A stretch of DNA of 64,000 bases from Aureimonas sp. AU20 (GTDB lineage: Bacteria > Pseudomonadota > Alphaproteobacteria > Rhizobiales > Rhizobiaceae). The position numbers and the translations under genes are program-made. Under the pieces are notes generated by a model that saw only the letters and a program-made list of their open reading frames with translations, had not been told where the DNA came from and searched no databases. The DNA lies in assembly GCF_001442755.1 (NCBI RefSeq), contig NZ_CP006367.1, positions 3,472,001 through 3,536,000 on the forward strand, read 5' to 3'. This document shows, one piece after another, positions 1-8,010 of this stretch; position 1 is the first letter of the stretch, and each line of letters opens with the position of its first letter.

Positions 1-2
1 CG

Positions 3-1619
3 CGCTTTCGCCGTTCGGGCCTGTCGCTCTGGTTCATCCTCGTCGGCACGCTGACCGCCAGCCTCAGCTTCCTCCTGTTCGGCCAGGGGCTGCGCTGGGC
101 CGGGATGCTGACCGACGAGGCGGACGCCCTCGTCACCGCGCTGGTCGGGGCCGCCTCGTTCGGCGCCTTCATCGTCTCGCTCGGCGGCGGTCTGCTCTTG
201 GTGGACCAGCCGTCCTGGCGCCTCCTGCCGCTCGGCAACGATGCGGCGGCGCGCCTGCGCCCCTATCCCACATTCGCGGCGATTCTGGTGACGATCGGCA
301 TCACCGTGGTGGCCTTCAACCGGATCGTCGGCGCCAGCCCCTCCTCGACCGTCGCTGCCAACCTCGCGATCGCCACCGCCTACATGCTGCTGGTTCTTTC
401 GGTGCTCCTGACGCTGCACCGCCTGCGCCGCGAGCAGCGCGAGGAGAACCAGACACCGACCACCCTGCGCAGCGTGGTAACGCTGACGACGCTTCTCTGC
501 TGGCTGGCACTGATCGTCAGCGCCATCGCCGCGCTGCAAGGCTATGTGAACCTTTCGCTCTTCATCGGCCGGCAGACCGTCTGGATCACCGTGGTCTGCG
601 CCTCGGCCTATCTCCTGCTCGTGGTGGTGGACGATCTCTGCACCACGCTTCTCTCGCCCGAGGCCTGGACGGGACGGGCCGCGCACGAAGCGCTGGGGCT
701 GAAGCCCTCGACGGTCGGCCAGCTCGGCGTCGCCATGTCGGCGCTTCTGCGCATCGGGACGGTGCTGCTGGCGCTCGCCATGATCTTCGCGCCCTTCGGC
801 CCGGGCACGGACGCGATCTTCTCGCAGCTTGGCGATCCGCTGCTGATCACCGTCGGCGGCTTCACGCTGGAGCCGGGCGCGGTTCTGCGCGCCCTGATCG
901 CGCTGGCGCTCGGCATCGCCGCCATGCGCCTCGTGCGCCGCTGGCTGAACGAGACCTATCTGCCGACCACCGAACTCGACGCGGGCGCGCGCAACTCCGT
1001 TTCGATGATCGTGTCCTATGCCGGCATCATCCTCGCCGGCTTCTGGGCGCTGACCTCGCTCGGCATCGGGCTGGAGCGCATCGCGCTCGTCGTCAGCGCC
1101 CTGTCGGTCGGCATCGGCTTCGGCCTACAGGCTATCACGCAGAACTTCGTCTCGGGCCTCATCCTCCTCGCCGAGCGCCCGGTGAAGCTCGGCGACAGCG
1201 TGCGCATCGGCACGGACGAAGGCGATGTGCGGCGCATCAGCGTGCGCTCCACGGAGATCCAACTCCCCGACCGCTCGACCCTGATCGTGCCGAACTCGGA
1301 ATTCATTACCAAGCCGATCCGCAACATGACGCTGGCCGACCCGGTGGGGCGGGTGCAGATCAATTTTTCGGTCGCGCCCTCGGCCGATCTTCTGCTCGTG
1401 CGAAAGACCGTCCTGGAGATTTTCGACGAGCATCAGGCCGTGCTGGACGATCCCAAGCCCAGCGTCTTCATCGACGGGATCACCGAGGGCCGGGTCAACT
1501 TCAACTGCCTCGCCTTCGTCGCCTCGCCCCGGCAGGCCTATTCGACGCGAAGCGCGCTGTTCTTCACGCTCCTGGAACGCTTCCAGACGCAGGACGTGCG
1601 GTTGGCCCCGACTGTCTGA
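3..1619 (+). CDS. MscS-family mechanosensitive channel, C-terminal part (5' truncated by window)
   Basis: The reading frame is open from the first bases of the window, so the true start lies upstream; 538 residues are visible. Many hydrophobic segments come first, then the MscS core: a pore-lining helix rich in Gly/Ala (ALSVGIGFGLQAITQNFVSG, about residues 365-385) followed by the beta domain (ERPVKLGDSVRI, then NSEFITKPIRN). The family forms inner-membrane channels that release solutes on hypo-osmotic shock. The long multi-helix N-terminal part matches the large MscK/DUF3772-type members rather than the short MscS. The downstream gene is convergent, with its stop only 4 bp away. Family call is firm; the exact subfamily and N-terminal domains cannot be judged. 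Confidence 0.9.
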   Translation, partial: RFRRSGLSLWFILVGTLTASLSFLLFGQGLRWAGMLTDEADALVTALVGAASFGAFIVSLGGGLLLVDQPSWRLLPLGNDAAARLRPYPTFAAILVTIGITVVAFNRIVGASPSSTVAANLAIATAYMLLVLSVLLTLHRLRREQREENQTPTTLRSVVTLTTLLCWLALIVSAIAALQGYVNLSLFIGRQTVWITVVCASAYLLLVVVDDLCTTLLSPEAWTGRAAHEALGLKPSTVGQLGVAMSALLRIGTVLLALAMIFAPFGPGTDAIFSQLGDPLLITVGGFTLEPGAVLRALIALALGIAAMRLVRRWLNETYLPTTELDAGARNSVSMIVSYAGIILAGFWALTSLGIGLERIALVVSALSVGIGFGLQAITQNFVSGLILLAERPVKLGDSVRIGTDEGDVRRISVRSTEIQLPDRSTLIVPNSEFITKPIRNMTLADPVGRVQINFSVAPSADLLLVRKTVLEIFDEHQAVLDDPKPSVFIDGITEGRVNFNCLAFVASPRQAYSTRSALFFTLLERFQTQDVRLAPTV

Positions 1620-1623
1620 GCGC

Positions 1624-2865
1624 TCACGTGCCCAGCGCGGGCGCCGGCGCGGCGCGCAGGTCGAAGCGCACCGTGATCTCGCGCCCCAGCCACTGCGCGG
1701 CCGGGTCGTTCTTGGTGCCGAGCCCGAAGGCGAGCCGGTCGATCACGCCCGAGCCCGCGACATGGGCGCTGCCGTCGGCCTGCGGCTCGAAGGTGAAGGG
1801 CACCTCGATCGGCGCGCTCTGGCCCTTGATGGTGACCGTGCCCTGCGCACGAAAGCCGGTTTCGCTCTTTTCGAAACGGTCCAGCGCGACCGCGAGGCTG
1901 GGATGGGCGGCGATGTCGAGCCCGTCCGGGCCCGGCGCGCTGGAGCGCACGAACGGGTCGCCGACCGTGATCGACGCGGCGTCGATCTCGATGCGGGCGG
2001 AAGCCTGTGCGAGATCGGCGGGGTCGAAGCGGATCGCGGCCGTCCAGCCGGCGATGTCGCCCGTCATCGGCTTGCCGGAAAAGCTCGCCTCGTAGGTGAA
2101 GCGGGAGGCGGCCTTGTCCACCACCCAGCCGCCGGCCTCGGCGGGCTGCGCAGCCGGCGCCTCGCGAGCGGCGAGCGCGGGAGCCTCGGCGCCCTCCCCC
2201 TGCCCGGCGGCGAGACCGCCGCCGAGAAAGAGGGTCGCAAGACCCACTGCCAGCGGGATCGCCAGAAGCGCGGTGGACTGGCGCGGCAGATGGCCAACCG
2301 GCATCATGCGTCGAAACGAGGCCTGCCGGTCGAGAACCGAATGTTTCAGCGCGCCGGCGACATGCAGGACCAGCAGGGCCAGGGTCGAATAGGCCAGCAC
2401 CATGTGAAGCGTCGCGGCGACGCTCTCGCCGCCTTCGCTGCGCCAGGCGGCGGGGATCGGCAGGTTCGGCCAGGGCAGATGCTCCGACAGGAAGAGCAGC
2501 GTCGGGATCGCGGTCGGCGAAGCCGAGACCACGAACCAGCCCGACAGCGGCACCAGAAGCATCAGCGCATAGAACAGGCCGTGGACGAGATGGGCCGCGC
2601 CCGCCTCCACCCGGCTCATCGGCGCGTGGGCCGGCGGCGGGTTCAGCAGCCGCCACGCGATGCGCGCCAGCGTCAGCGTAAGGACGAGGAGGCCGACCGT
2701 CTTGTGCCATTGGAAGAAGGCGAAGCGTCCGGCGTCCGGCAGGACGTCCAGCCGCATCATCGCGAAGCCGCCGGCAAGCTGGAAGAGAATGGCAAGCGCA
2801 ATCGCCCAGTGCAGGAGCATGGCCCCGGCATTGTAGCCCCTCACCTCGGCAGATCCGGTCCGCAT
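1624..2865 (-). CDS. Cytochrome b561-type membrane domain fused to a YceI domain
   Basis: 413 residues. The first ~170 residues have four helices with histidines placed as in the b561/Ni-hydrogenase cytochrome b family (LLHWAIALAILFQLAGG; QWHKTVGLLVLTLTLARI; HLVHGLFYALMLLVPLSGW; HMVLAYSTLALLVLHVAGALKH). A fifth hydrophobic segment (~195-215) precedes a Pro/Ala/Glu linker and a YceI lipocalin-like domain from ~residue 240 (VVDKAASRFTYEASFSGKPM to the end). YceI domains bind polyisoprenoid lipids or quinones in the periplasm, so a membrane-anchored quinone-linked redox role is an inference. AAGGG lies ~9 nt before the chosen ATG. It follows the yceI-like gene on the same strand, 87 bp downstream, with a hairpin terminator between. 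Confidence 0.88.
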   Translation of the reverse strand: MRTGSAEVRGYNAGAMLLHWAIALAILFQLAGGFAMMRLDVLPDAGRFAFFQWHKTVGLLVLTLTLARIAWRLLNPPPAHAPMSRVEAGAAHLVHGLFYALMLLVPLSGWFVVSASPTAIPTLLFLSEHLPWPNLPIPAAWRSEGGESVAATLHMVLAYSTLALLVLHVAGALKHSVLDRQASFRRMMPVGHLPRQSTALLAIPLAVGLATLFLGGGLAAGQGEGAEAPALAAREAPAAQPAEAGGWVVDKAASRFTYEASFSGKPMTGDIAGWTAAIRFDPADLAQASARIEIDAASITVGDPFVRSSAPGPDGLDIAAHPSLAVALDRFEKSETGFRAQGTVTIKGQSAPIEVPFTFEPQADGSAHVAGSGVIDRLAFGLGTKNDPAAQWLGREITVRFDLRAAPAPALGT

Positions 2866-2889
2866 GGTCTTCGCCCTTCAGCATGGGAG

Positions 2890-2921
2890 AGAAAGAAGGC
2901 CCGGCAAGCGATGCCGGGCCT
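2890..2921 (-). terminator. Hairpin between the two YceI-containing genes
   Basis: A 10-bp perfect stem (AGGCCCGGCA / TGCCGGGCCT, 2897-2921) with a 5-nt loop is followed on the minus strand by TTCTTTC. It reads as an intrinsic terminator, possibly partial, of the upstream yceI-like gene. Confidence 0.6.
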
Positions 2922-2952
2922 CGGTTGGTTCAAATGTGGACGCGTGCCGAGA

Positions 2953-3564
2953 TCAGGACTGCGGAACGAACTCGGTCTCGATCGTGAGCTTCACGTCGTC
3001 GCTGACCGGGCCGACCAGCGCCGAGACGCCGAACTCGGAGCGCTTGATCGTGCCGGTGGCGGAGAAGCCGACCACGGGCTTCTGCGTCATCGGATGCGGG
3101 TTCAGCGCGGCGTTCATCTTGACGTCGAGCGTGACCGGCTTGGTCACGCCATGGAAGGTCAGGTCGCCCGTCACCTTGCCGGTGTCGGTGCCGGTGGTCT
3201 CGATCTTGGTGGAGACGAACTTGATCGTGTCGAACTTGGCGGCGTCGAAGAACATCTCGCCGGCGATCTCGGCGTCGAAATCCTTGTCGTCGGAGGGGTA
3301 GTTCGTGTCGACCGACTTCGGATCGATCGTCGCCGTCAGCTTCGACTTGGCGGGGTCGGCAGGATCGAGGGTGAGCGTGGCGTTGATGTCGCCGAAGCGG
3401 CCGATATAATTCGAGGTGCCGAAATGGCTCACCGTCCAGAGCACGTTGGTGTGCGTGCGGTCCGCGACATAGGTGCCGGCGGGAACGCCGACGGTCTGCG
3501 CCGACGCGGTGCCGAGGCCAGCCAGCAGAACGCCGAGGGTGAGGGCGGATTTCAGAAGCGACAT
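2953..3564 (-). CDS. YceI family periplasmic protein
   Basis: 203 residues. A clear signal peptide (MSLLKSALTLGVLLAGLGTASA) ends near residue 22; the rest is one YceI domain, starting GTYVADRTHTNVLWTVSHFG and containing GRFGDINATLTLDP, DLTFHGVTKPVTLDV and the closing RSEFGVSALVGPVSDDVKL. The ATG at 3564 is preferred to the more upstream ATG at 3648 because it begins the signal peptide and has AAGGAC ~8 nt upstream. The family binds isoprenoid lipids in the periplasm and is often paired with cytochrome b561 genes, as here with the fusion gene just downstream. Function of this copy is not known. Confidence 0.93.
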   Translation of the reverse strand: MSLLKSALTLGVLLAGLGTASAQTVGVPAGTYVADRTHTNVLWTVSHFGTSNYIGRFGDINATLTLDPADPAKSKLTATIDPKSVDTNYPSDDKDFDAEIAGEMFFDAAKFDTIKFVSTKIETTGTDTGKVTGDLTFHGVTKPVTLDVKMNAALNPHPMTQKPVVGFSATGTIKRSEFGVSALVGPVSDDVKLTIETEFVPQS

Positions 3565-3754
3565 CGAAAGGTCCTTGTTCCGGGATCGGAAGTGGGGCGA
3601 ACCTACGGGTCCTTTCGCAACCGCGAAATCCCTTCCGACGCGACACACTGTCTACGCGGAAGACCGGATTTTTGCGGCGCACCGCCAACAAAGCGTCGTG
3701 AAGCAGATGTGATCGCCGGCTCCGTTCCGGTGATTTTCCCGCTGCGATGCAGCG

Positions 3755-4630
3755 TCAGAGCGTGGCGAGCCGCCGCCGATTCTCGCGCCACCAGATATAG
3801 ACACCGCTTCCCACCAGGATCACCGTTCCCGCCATCATGGCCGGGCGCAGCGGATCGCCGAACAGAGCGACGCTGAGGAGGCTCGCGCCCATGACCTGCG
3901 AATACAGGAAGGGGGAGAGCAGCGAGGCCGGCGCATGGGCGAAGGCGCGCACCAGGACGAAATGGCCGACCGTGCCGAGCGAGCCGATCGCGACCAGCAG
4001 CAGCCCGGTGCCGAGATCGGGCGTCTGCCAGCTCGGGCCGACGATGAGCGTCAGGATCACCGCGCCGGCCGCGGTCGTGTTGAACTGCGTTGCGGCCGCG
4101 TCCTCGCGCCCCGCCAGATGCCGCGTGAGCAGGAGATAGACGGCGTTCAGCACCGCGGCGACGAGCACCAGGACGAGCGCGGGGTGGAAAGTGCCGAAGC
4201 CCGGCGAGAGGATCAACATCATGCCGAGGAAGCCGGCGAGCACGGCGGCGATCCGATGCGGCCCGATCCGCTCGCCCAGCACCACGACGGACAGGATCGT
4301 CACCATGATGGGCGAGAAGAACAGGACCGCCGTCGCGTCCGCCAGCGGAACGCGCTTCAGAGCTTCGTACATGAGGAATGTCGTCGTAAGCAGGATCAGC
4401 CCGCGCAGGATCTGAAGGAACGGATGGCGCGTGCGCAGGAAGCCGGTGCCCGTGCGGGCCGAGAGGTAGACGGTGAGGATCACGGTCTGCACGAAATAGC
4501 GACCCCAGATGACCTGGATGACCGGAAGCAGCATCGTCAGATGCTTGCCGAGCGCGTCCATGCCCGAGAACATGATGCCGGCGCCGACCGTCAGGAGAAT
4601 GCCGACGAGGAGCGGATTGTCTTTGTGCAA
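3755..4630 (-). CDS. EamA/DMT-family transporter
   Basis: 291 residues from a TTG start. The open frame extends much further upstream, but the extension is low-complexity and overlaps the gntR-like gene. The first family-like sequence is DNPLLVGILLTVGAGIMFSG, and TTG at 4630 (MHKDNPLL) is the only reasonable start just before it; no strong ribosome site is visible. About ten helices in two EamA repeats are seen, e.g. VPLADATAVLFFSPIMVTIL in the first and GSLGTVGHFVLVRAFAHAPA in the second. These are inner-membrane drug/metabolite carriers, usually exporters. It follows gntR and uxaA on the same strand (gap 91 bp), so it may serve the deoxysugar pathway, for instance exporting an end product; this is inference. 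Confidence 0.85.
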   Translation of the reverse strand: MHKDNPLLVGILLTVGAGIMFSGMDALGKHLTMLLPVIQVIWGRYFVQTVILTVYLSARTGTGFLRTRHPFLQILRGLILLTTTFLMYEALKRVPLADATAVLFFSPIMVTILSVVVLGERIGPHRIAAVLAGFLGMMLILSPGFGTFHPALVLVLVAAVLNAVYLLLTRHLAGREDAAATQFNTTAAGAVILTLIVGPSWQTPDLGTGLLLVAIGSLGTVGHFVLVRAFAHAPASLLSPFLYSQVMGASLLSVALFGDPLRPAMMAGTVILVGSGVYIWWRENRRRLATL

Positions 4631-4721
4631 GGGTCGTGGGTCCCGGTGTCTGGAGGTTGGGCCTTCCGTTCCAGACGAAGCGGCAAAGCAGGGCGGGTCG
4701 TGGGTCGTCAGGGAGCCGGCG

Positions 4722-5762
4722 TCATGGCGAAGCGTCCGCGCCGCTGCGCTCCTCCGCGATATAGGGGAGCGGCGGCGGGCGGGCGCCCGCGCGGTGGCGG
4801 CCAAGTCGCTCGCAGCCCTTGTCTCGCGAGGCTCGCAGGTGCCCGGCCAGCGCCTCGGCCGCCACGTCTCCCTCGCCCCGGCCGAGCGCTTCCAGAATGG
4901 CGGCGTGCTCGCTGAGAAACGGGTCCACCGTGTCCGGCCCGCAGAGCATGTGCTGGAGATGCTTGCCGCAGACGAAGGAGGCGCGCGCGCGCGCCAGGGC
5001 CTCGACGAATTCGCCATTGGGACAGAAGCGCAGGAGCGTGACGTGGACATCCTCCTCCAGCGTGTCGAGCTCGCGCGTCGACAGGCGCGGGAAGCGCCGC
5101 TCGGCTCGGCTCAGGCGATCGCGCGCGGCGCCGAGCACGGGGGCCGGCAGCGCCGGGGCGGCAAGGCGCAGGGCGGCGGGCTCCAGAAGAAAGCGCAGGT
5201 CGTAGAGATCGGCCAGCCGTCGCTCGTCCAGCGGCACGGTCCACCAATGGGCGTCGCGCTTCTCGGCAAGGCCGGCGGCGCGGGCGCGCAGAAGAAGCTC
5301 GCGCGCCGAAGGGCGGCCAATGGCGTGATGGCGGGCCAGCGCCAGTTCGCTGACGCGGAAACGCCCGAACAGGGCGCGTTCCAGAAGCTCGCGCTCGACG
5401 CGGTAATAAAGATCGTCGTCGGCCTTGGGCTCGAGCGCATGGGCGCCGACCTGCTCGCCCGTCAGCTCGATGCGGCACGGCCCGCCCGCGCGGCCCGCCA
5501 GCACGCCGCGCCCCTCGAAGCGGCGCACCAGCCCTTCCGCCTCGAGTTCGGCCAGGGCCTGGCGCACCGGTTGGCGGCTGGAGCCGAACAGCGCGGCGAG
5601 CGGGCCTTCCAGAAGCACCGCGCCTTCCGGCAGGTCGCCGGAGAGGAGCTGCCCGCGCAGCGCCTCGACGATGCGCCGATAGGCCGGTCGCCGCGCGCCG
5701 GGCATGGAGCCGGACGAGGGGCCAGTCAGGGGGCCAGTCGCCGGGCCGGAGCCGCCGTCCAT
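4722..5762 (-). CDS. GntR-family regulator with two apparent winged-helix domains
   Basis: 346 residues. A GntR winged helix occupies ~residues 27-92 (YRRIVEALRGQLLSGDLPEG, SSRQPVRQALAELEAEGLV). A second segment (~118-175, YYRVERELLERALFGRF, IGRPSARELLLRARAAGL, EKRDAHWWTVPL) looks like another winged helix. An FCD-like all-helical ligand domain follows (~180-310, ADLYDLRFLLEPAALRLAAP; HVTLLRFCPNGEF; LSEHAAILEALGRGE). It lies 11 bp after uxaA on the same strand, so it probably regulates uxaA and itself; the perfect palindrome at 7372-7387 is the obvious candidate site. Ribosome sites for the start at 5762 and an in-frame ATG at 5705 are both weak. The duplicated DNA-binding region exceeds the usual 220-250 residues of FadR/VanR members. 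Confidence 0.82.
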   Translation of the reverse strand: MDGGSGPATGPLTGPSSGSMPGARRPAYRRIVEALRGQLLSGDLPEGAVLLEGPLAALFGSSRQPVRQALAELEAEGLVRRFEGRGVLAGRAGGPCRIELTGEQVGAHALEPKADDDLYYRVERELLERALFGRFRVSELALARHHAIGRPSARELLLRARAAGLAEKRDAHWWTVPLDERRLADLYDLRFLLEPAALRLAAPALPAPVLGAARDRLSRAERRFPRLSTRELDTLEEDVHVTLLRFCPNGEFVEALARARASFVCGKHLQHMLCGPDTVDPFLSEHAAILEALGRGEGDVAAEALAGHLRASRDKGCERLGRHRAGARPPPLPYIAEERSGADASP

Positions 5763-5773
5763 CGACCGATCCG

Positions 5774-7309
5774 TCAGGTGATCGCGCCGATCTGCCAGGG
5801 TACGAACTCGTTGTCGCCGTAGTCGTAGATCTCGCTGAGCGTGCGCTGGCCCGAGGCGACCGCCAGAATCGTCTCGAACATGCGCTGGCCGGACTCCTCG
5901 ATCGACTCCTCGCCGGTGACGATGCCGCCGCAGTTGATGTCCATGTCCTCGGTCATGCGCTCGAACATCTCGGTGTTGGTCGCCACCTTGATGGTCGGCA
6001 CCGGCTTCCAGCCCGACACGGAACCGCGCCCGGTGGTGAAGACCAGCATGTTGCAGCCGCCGGCGATCTGGCCCGTCACGGCCACGGGGTCGTAGCCCGG
6101 CGTGTCCATGAAGACGAAGCCCGAGCGGTCGATCGGCTCGGCATATTCATAGACCGCCTCGAGCGGCATGCTGCCGCCCTTGGCCACCGCGCCGAGCGAC
6201 TTTTCCAGGATCGTGGTGAGACCGCCCGCCTTGTTGCCGTGGGAGGGATTGTTGTTCAGCTCCGCCCCGTGGCGCGCGGTGTAGCCGCGCCACCACTCGA
6301 TGCGCTCCATCAGCTTTTCGGCGACGGCCGGCGTCACGGCGCGACGGGTGAGGAGATGCTCGGCGCCGTAGATCTCGGGCGTCTCGGCAAGGCAGGTCGT
6401 GCCGCCATGGCGCACCAAGAGGTCCGACGCGTAGCCCAGCGCCGGGTTGGCGGAGATGCCGCTATAGCCGTCCGACCCGCCGCATTCGAGCGCGAGCTTC
6501 AGGCCCGACAAGGGCTGCTCCGTGCGCTCGGCCGCGTTCACGGTGGGCAGCATCTCGCGGATGATGGCGGTGGCTTCCTCCACCGTGCGCCGCGTGCCGC
6601 CGAGCTGCTGGATCGTCATAGTGCGCAGGAGCGGGCCTTCGGCGAGGCCGTACTTGTCGGTGATGAGCGAGATCTGGTTGGTCTCGCAGCCCAGCCCGAT
6701 CATCAGGATCGCGCCGAAATTGGGATGCCGGGCATAGCCCGAGAGCGTGCGCGTCAGCACCTCGTAGCCCTCGGTCTTGGTGGAAAGCGCACAGCCCTGG
6801 CCGTGCGTCAGCGCCACCACGCCGTCGACATTGGGAAAGCCGTCGAGCCCGCCCTTGTTGTTGAAATGGTCCGCGATGGCGCGCGACACCGTGGCCGAGC
6901 AGTTCACCGAGGACACGATGCCGATATAGTTGCGCGTGCCGACCTGCCCGTCCGCCCGGGCGTAGCCCAGGAAGGTGCGGCGCTCGGCCTCCGGCAGAAG
7001 CGGCGTCGCGCGCGCGTCGGAGGCGTAGTGATGGTCGGCGTGGCTGTCCTGCATGGCGAGATTGTGCAGGTGGACATGCTCGCCCGGCGCGATGGGCTGC
7101 GAAGCGGTGCCAATCACCTGCCCGTATTTCAGGACCGGAGCACCCTGCGCGATGGCGCGCAACGCCACCTTGTGGCCGCTGCCGATCTCGGCCGCCGCCC
7201 GAACCCCGCCGCCGATCGGCTCGCCCGCCTGCACGGGGCGGCGGGCGACGGCGACATTGTCCTCGCCGTTCAGGACGATGACGGGCGAAACCTCGGCGAT
7301 GACGGACAT
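5774..7309 (-). CDS. UxaA/altronate-dehydratase family enzyme, full-length (SAF plus main domain)
   Basis: 511 residues. The N-terminal ~100 residues are a SAF domain (VIVLNGEDNVAVARRPVQAG to HVHLHNLAMQDSHADHHYA); the C-terminal part is the UxaA/GarD dehydratase domain with FLGYARADGQVGTRNYIG, ALTHGQGCAL, LGCETNQI, the signature ECGGSDGYSG, DTPGYDPVAVTGQIAGG and NCGGIVTGEESI. Members dehydrate sugar acids (altronate, galactarate) with a metal. ATG at 7309 with GGGAGG directly upstream is chosen over the longer frame. In this locus it probably acts on L-fuconate or a related aldonate; Campylobacter fucose loci also contain uxaA-like genes. The gene has its own upstream gap containing a perfect palindrome and is followed by gntR after 11 bp. 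Confidence 0.92.
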   Translation of the reverse strand: MSVIAEVSPVIVLNGEDNVAVARRPVQAGEPIGGGVRAAAEIGSGHKVALRAIAQGAPVLKYGQVIGTASQPIAPGEHVHLHNLAMQDSHADHHYASDARATPLLPEAERRTFLGYARADGQVGTRNYIGIVSSVNCSATVSRAIADHFNNKGGLDGFPNVDGVVALTHGQGCALSTKTEGYEVLTRTLSGYARHPNFGAILMIGLGCETNQISLITDKYGLAEGPLLRTMTIQQLGGTRRTVEEATAIIREMLPTVNAAERTEQPLSGLKLALECGGSDGYSGISANPALGYASDLLVRHGGTTCLAETPEIYGAEHLLTRRAVTPAVAEKLMERIEWWRGYTARHGAELNNNPSHGNKAGGLTTILEKSLGAVAKGGSMPLEAVYEYAEPIDRSGFVFMDTPGYDPVAVTGQIAGGCNMLVFTTGRGSVSGWKPVPTIKVATNTEMFERMTEDMDINCGGIVTGEESIEESGQRMFETILAVASGQRTLSEIYDYGDNEFVPWQIGAIT

Positions 7310-7371
7310 GAAGCCTCCCAGGCGCCGGACGGGGCGGGACCCGAACGATCCCGCCGCCATCCGATAAATGT

Positions 7372-7387
7372 CTATTGCATGCAATAG
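7372..7387. promoter_or_regulatory. Perfect 16-bp palindrome upstream of the uxaA-like gene (candidate GntR operator)
   Basis: CTATTGCATGCAATAG is fully symmetrical and sits ~63 bp before the uxaA-like start codon, in the 123-bp gap after fucU. Short symmetrical sites with a TTGnnnnCAA core are typical of GntR-family regulators. The best candidate ligand-responsive protein is the GntR encoded in the same operon. No binding evidence exists here. Confidence 0.6.
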
Positions 7388-7432
7388 TCATTTCATGCCG
7401 GACGGGGTTCCGTCAAGCGCCTGGAATGGTTC

Positions 7433-7891
7433 TCAATAGGCGGGACGCTCGCCGGCGATGACGCCCTTGCGCAGGAGGAAGCAGCCGTAGAAGCGGGGAT
7501 CTGCCACCTGCACCACGGCGAAGCTCTTCTTGGCCGCCTCGTAGAAGGCATAACGCTCGATGGGCCGGATCAGCGTCTTCTCGCCGGCCGCCTCGATCTC
7601 GGCCCGCACCGCCGCGCGCGGCTCGGGCACTTCGTCCGGCTTGCCCACGACTTCCATGCAGCGCACGGGATCGTCCACGAACGCGTCCAGCGGCATGAGG
7701 CTGAGAATGGCGCGGGCGGCGCGCTCGATCGGCACGGCGGACAGGTTCACCAGCTTGCCGGACGTGGTTTCGGCGGCCACCGACTCGGCGGGGAAGTTGC
7801 CGTCCACGATGGCGATGTCGTCGCCATGGCCCATGGCGGCGAGAACCCAGAGAAGATCGGGGGTCAGAAGCGGGTCGAGGGATTTCAGCAT
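7433..7891 (-). CDS. fucU: RbsD/FucU family sugar mutarotase, probable L-fucose mutarotase
   Basis: 152 residues. The RbsD/FucU fold is recognised from MLKSLDPLLTPDLLWVLAAMGHGDDIAIVD (His in GHGDDI is the conserved catalytic position), NFPAES, the acidic middle PRCMEVVG and the C-terminal active-site stretch ERYAFYEAAKKSFAVVQ with RFYGCFLLRKG. These enzymes speed exchange between alpha and beta anomers of fucose or ribose. The ATG at 7891 has GGGAG ~8 nt upstream; the longer open frame upstream is not coding. It sits between the fuconate dehydratase gene (119-bp gap with two hairpins) and the uxaA-like gene, fitting a deoxyhexose pathway. Confidence 0.92.
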   Translation of the reverse strand: MLKSLDPLLTPDLLWVLAAMGHGDDIAIVDGNFPAESVAAETTSGKLVNLSAVPIERAARAILSLMPLDAFVDDPVRCMEVVGKPDEVPEPRAAVRAEIEAAGEKTLIRPIERYAFYEAAKKSFAVVQVADPRFYGCFLLRKGVIAGERPAY

Positions 7892-7916
7892 GGCGGGTCT
7901 CCCGTTTTTAGCCTTT

Positions 7917-7944
7917 CCAGGCAAGGCCGACGCGCCTTGCCTGG
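7917..7944 (-). other. Intercistronic hairpin between fuconate dehydratase and fucU
   Basis: An 11-bp perfect stem (CCAGGCAAGGC / GCCTTGCCTGG) closes a 6-nt loop. No T-run follows on the minus strand (AAAGGCTAAAAAC follows), so RNA processing or protection is more likely than termination. Confidence 0.5.
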
Positions 7945-7977
7945 GATCATGGGGCAGAGTCAAACGCCTGAAGCCTA

Positions 7978-8001
7978 TCCGGCGGATGCGAAGCCGCCGG
8001 A
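7978..8001 (-). other. Second intercistronic hairpin after the fuconate dehydratase gene
   Basis: An 8-bp stem (TCCGGCGG / CCGCCGGA) with an 8-nt loop lies 10 nt past the dehydratase stop codon. It could protect the upstream message; no poly-T follows. Confidence 0.45.
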
Positions 8002-8010
8002 CACGAGGCG

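Noticed and set aside
1762..3876. 704-residue open frame on the plus strand
   Set aside because: It is the complement of the YceI genes and EamA region, Arg/Gly/Asp-rich with no family likeness; high GC keeps such frames open.
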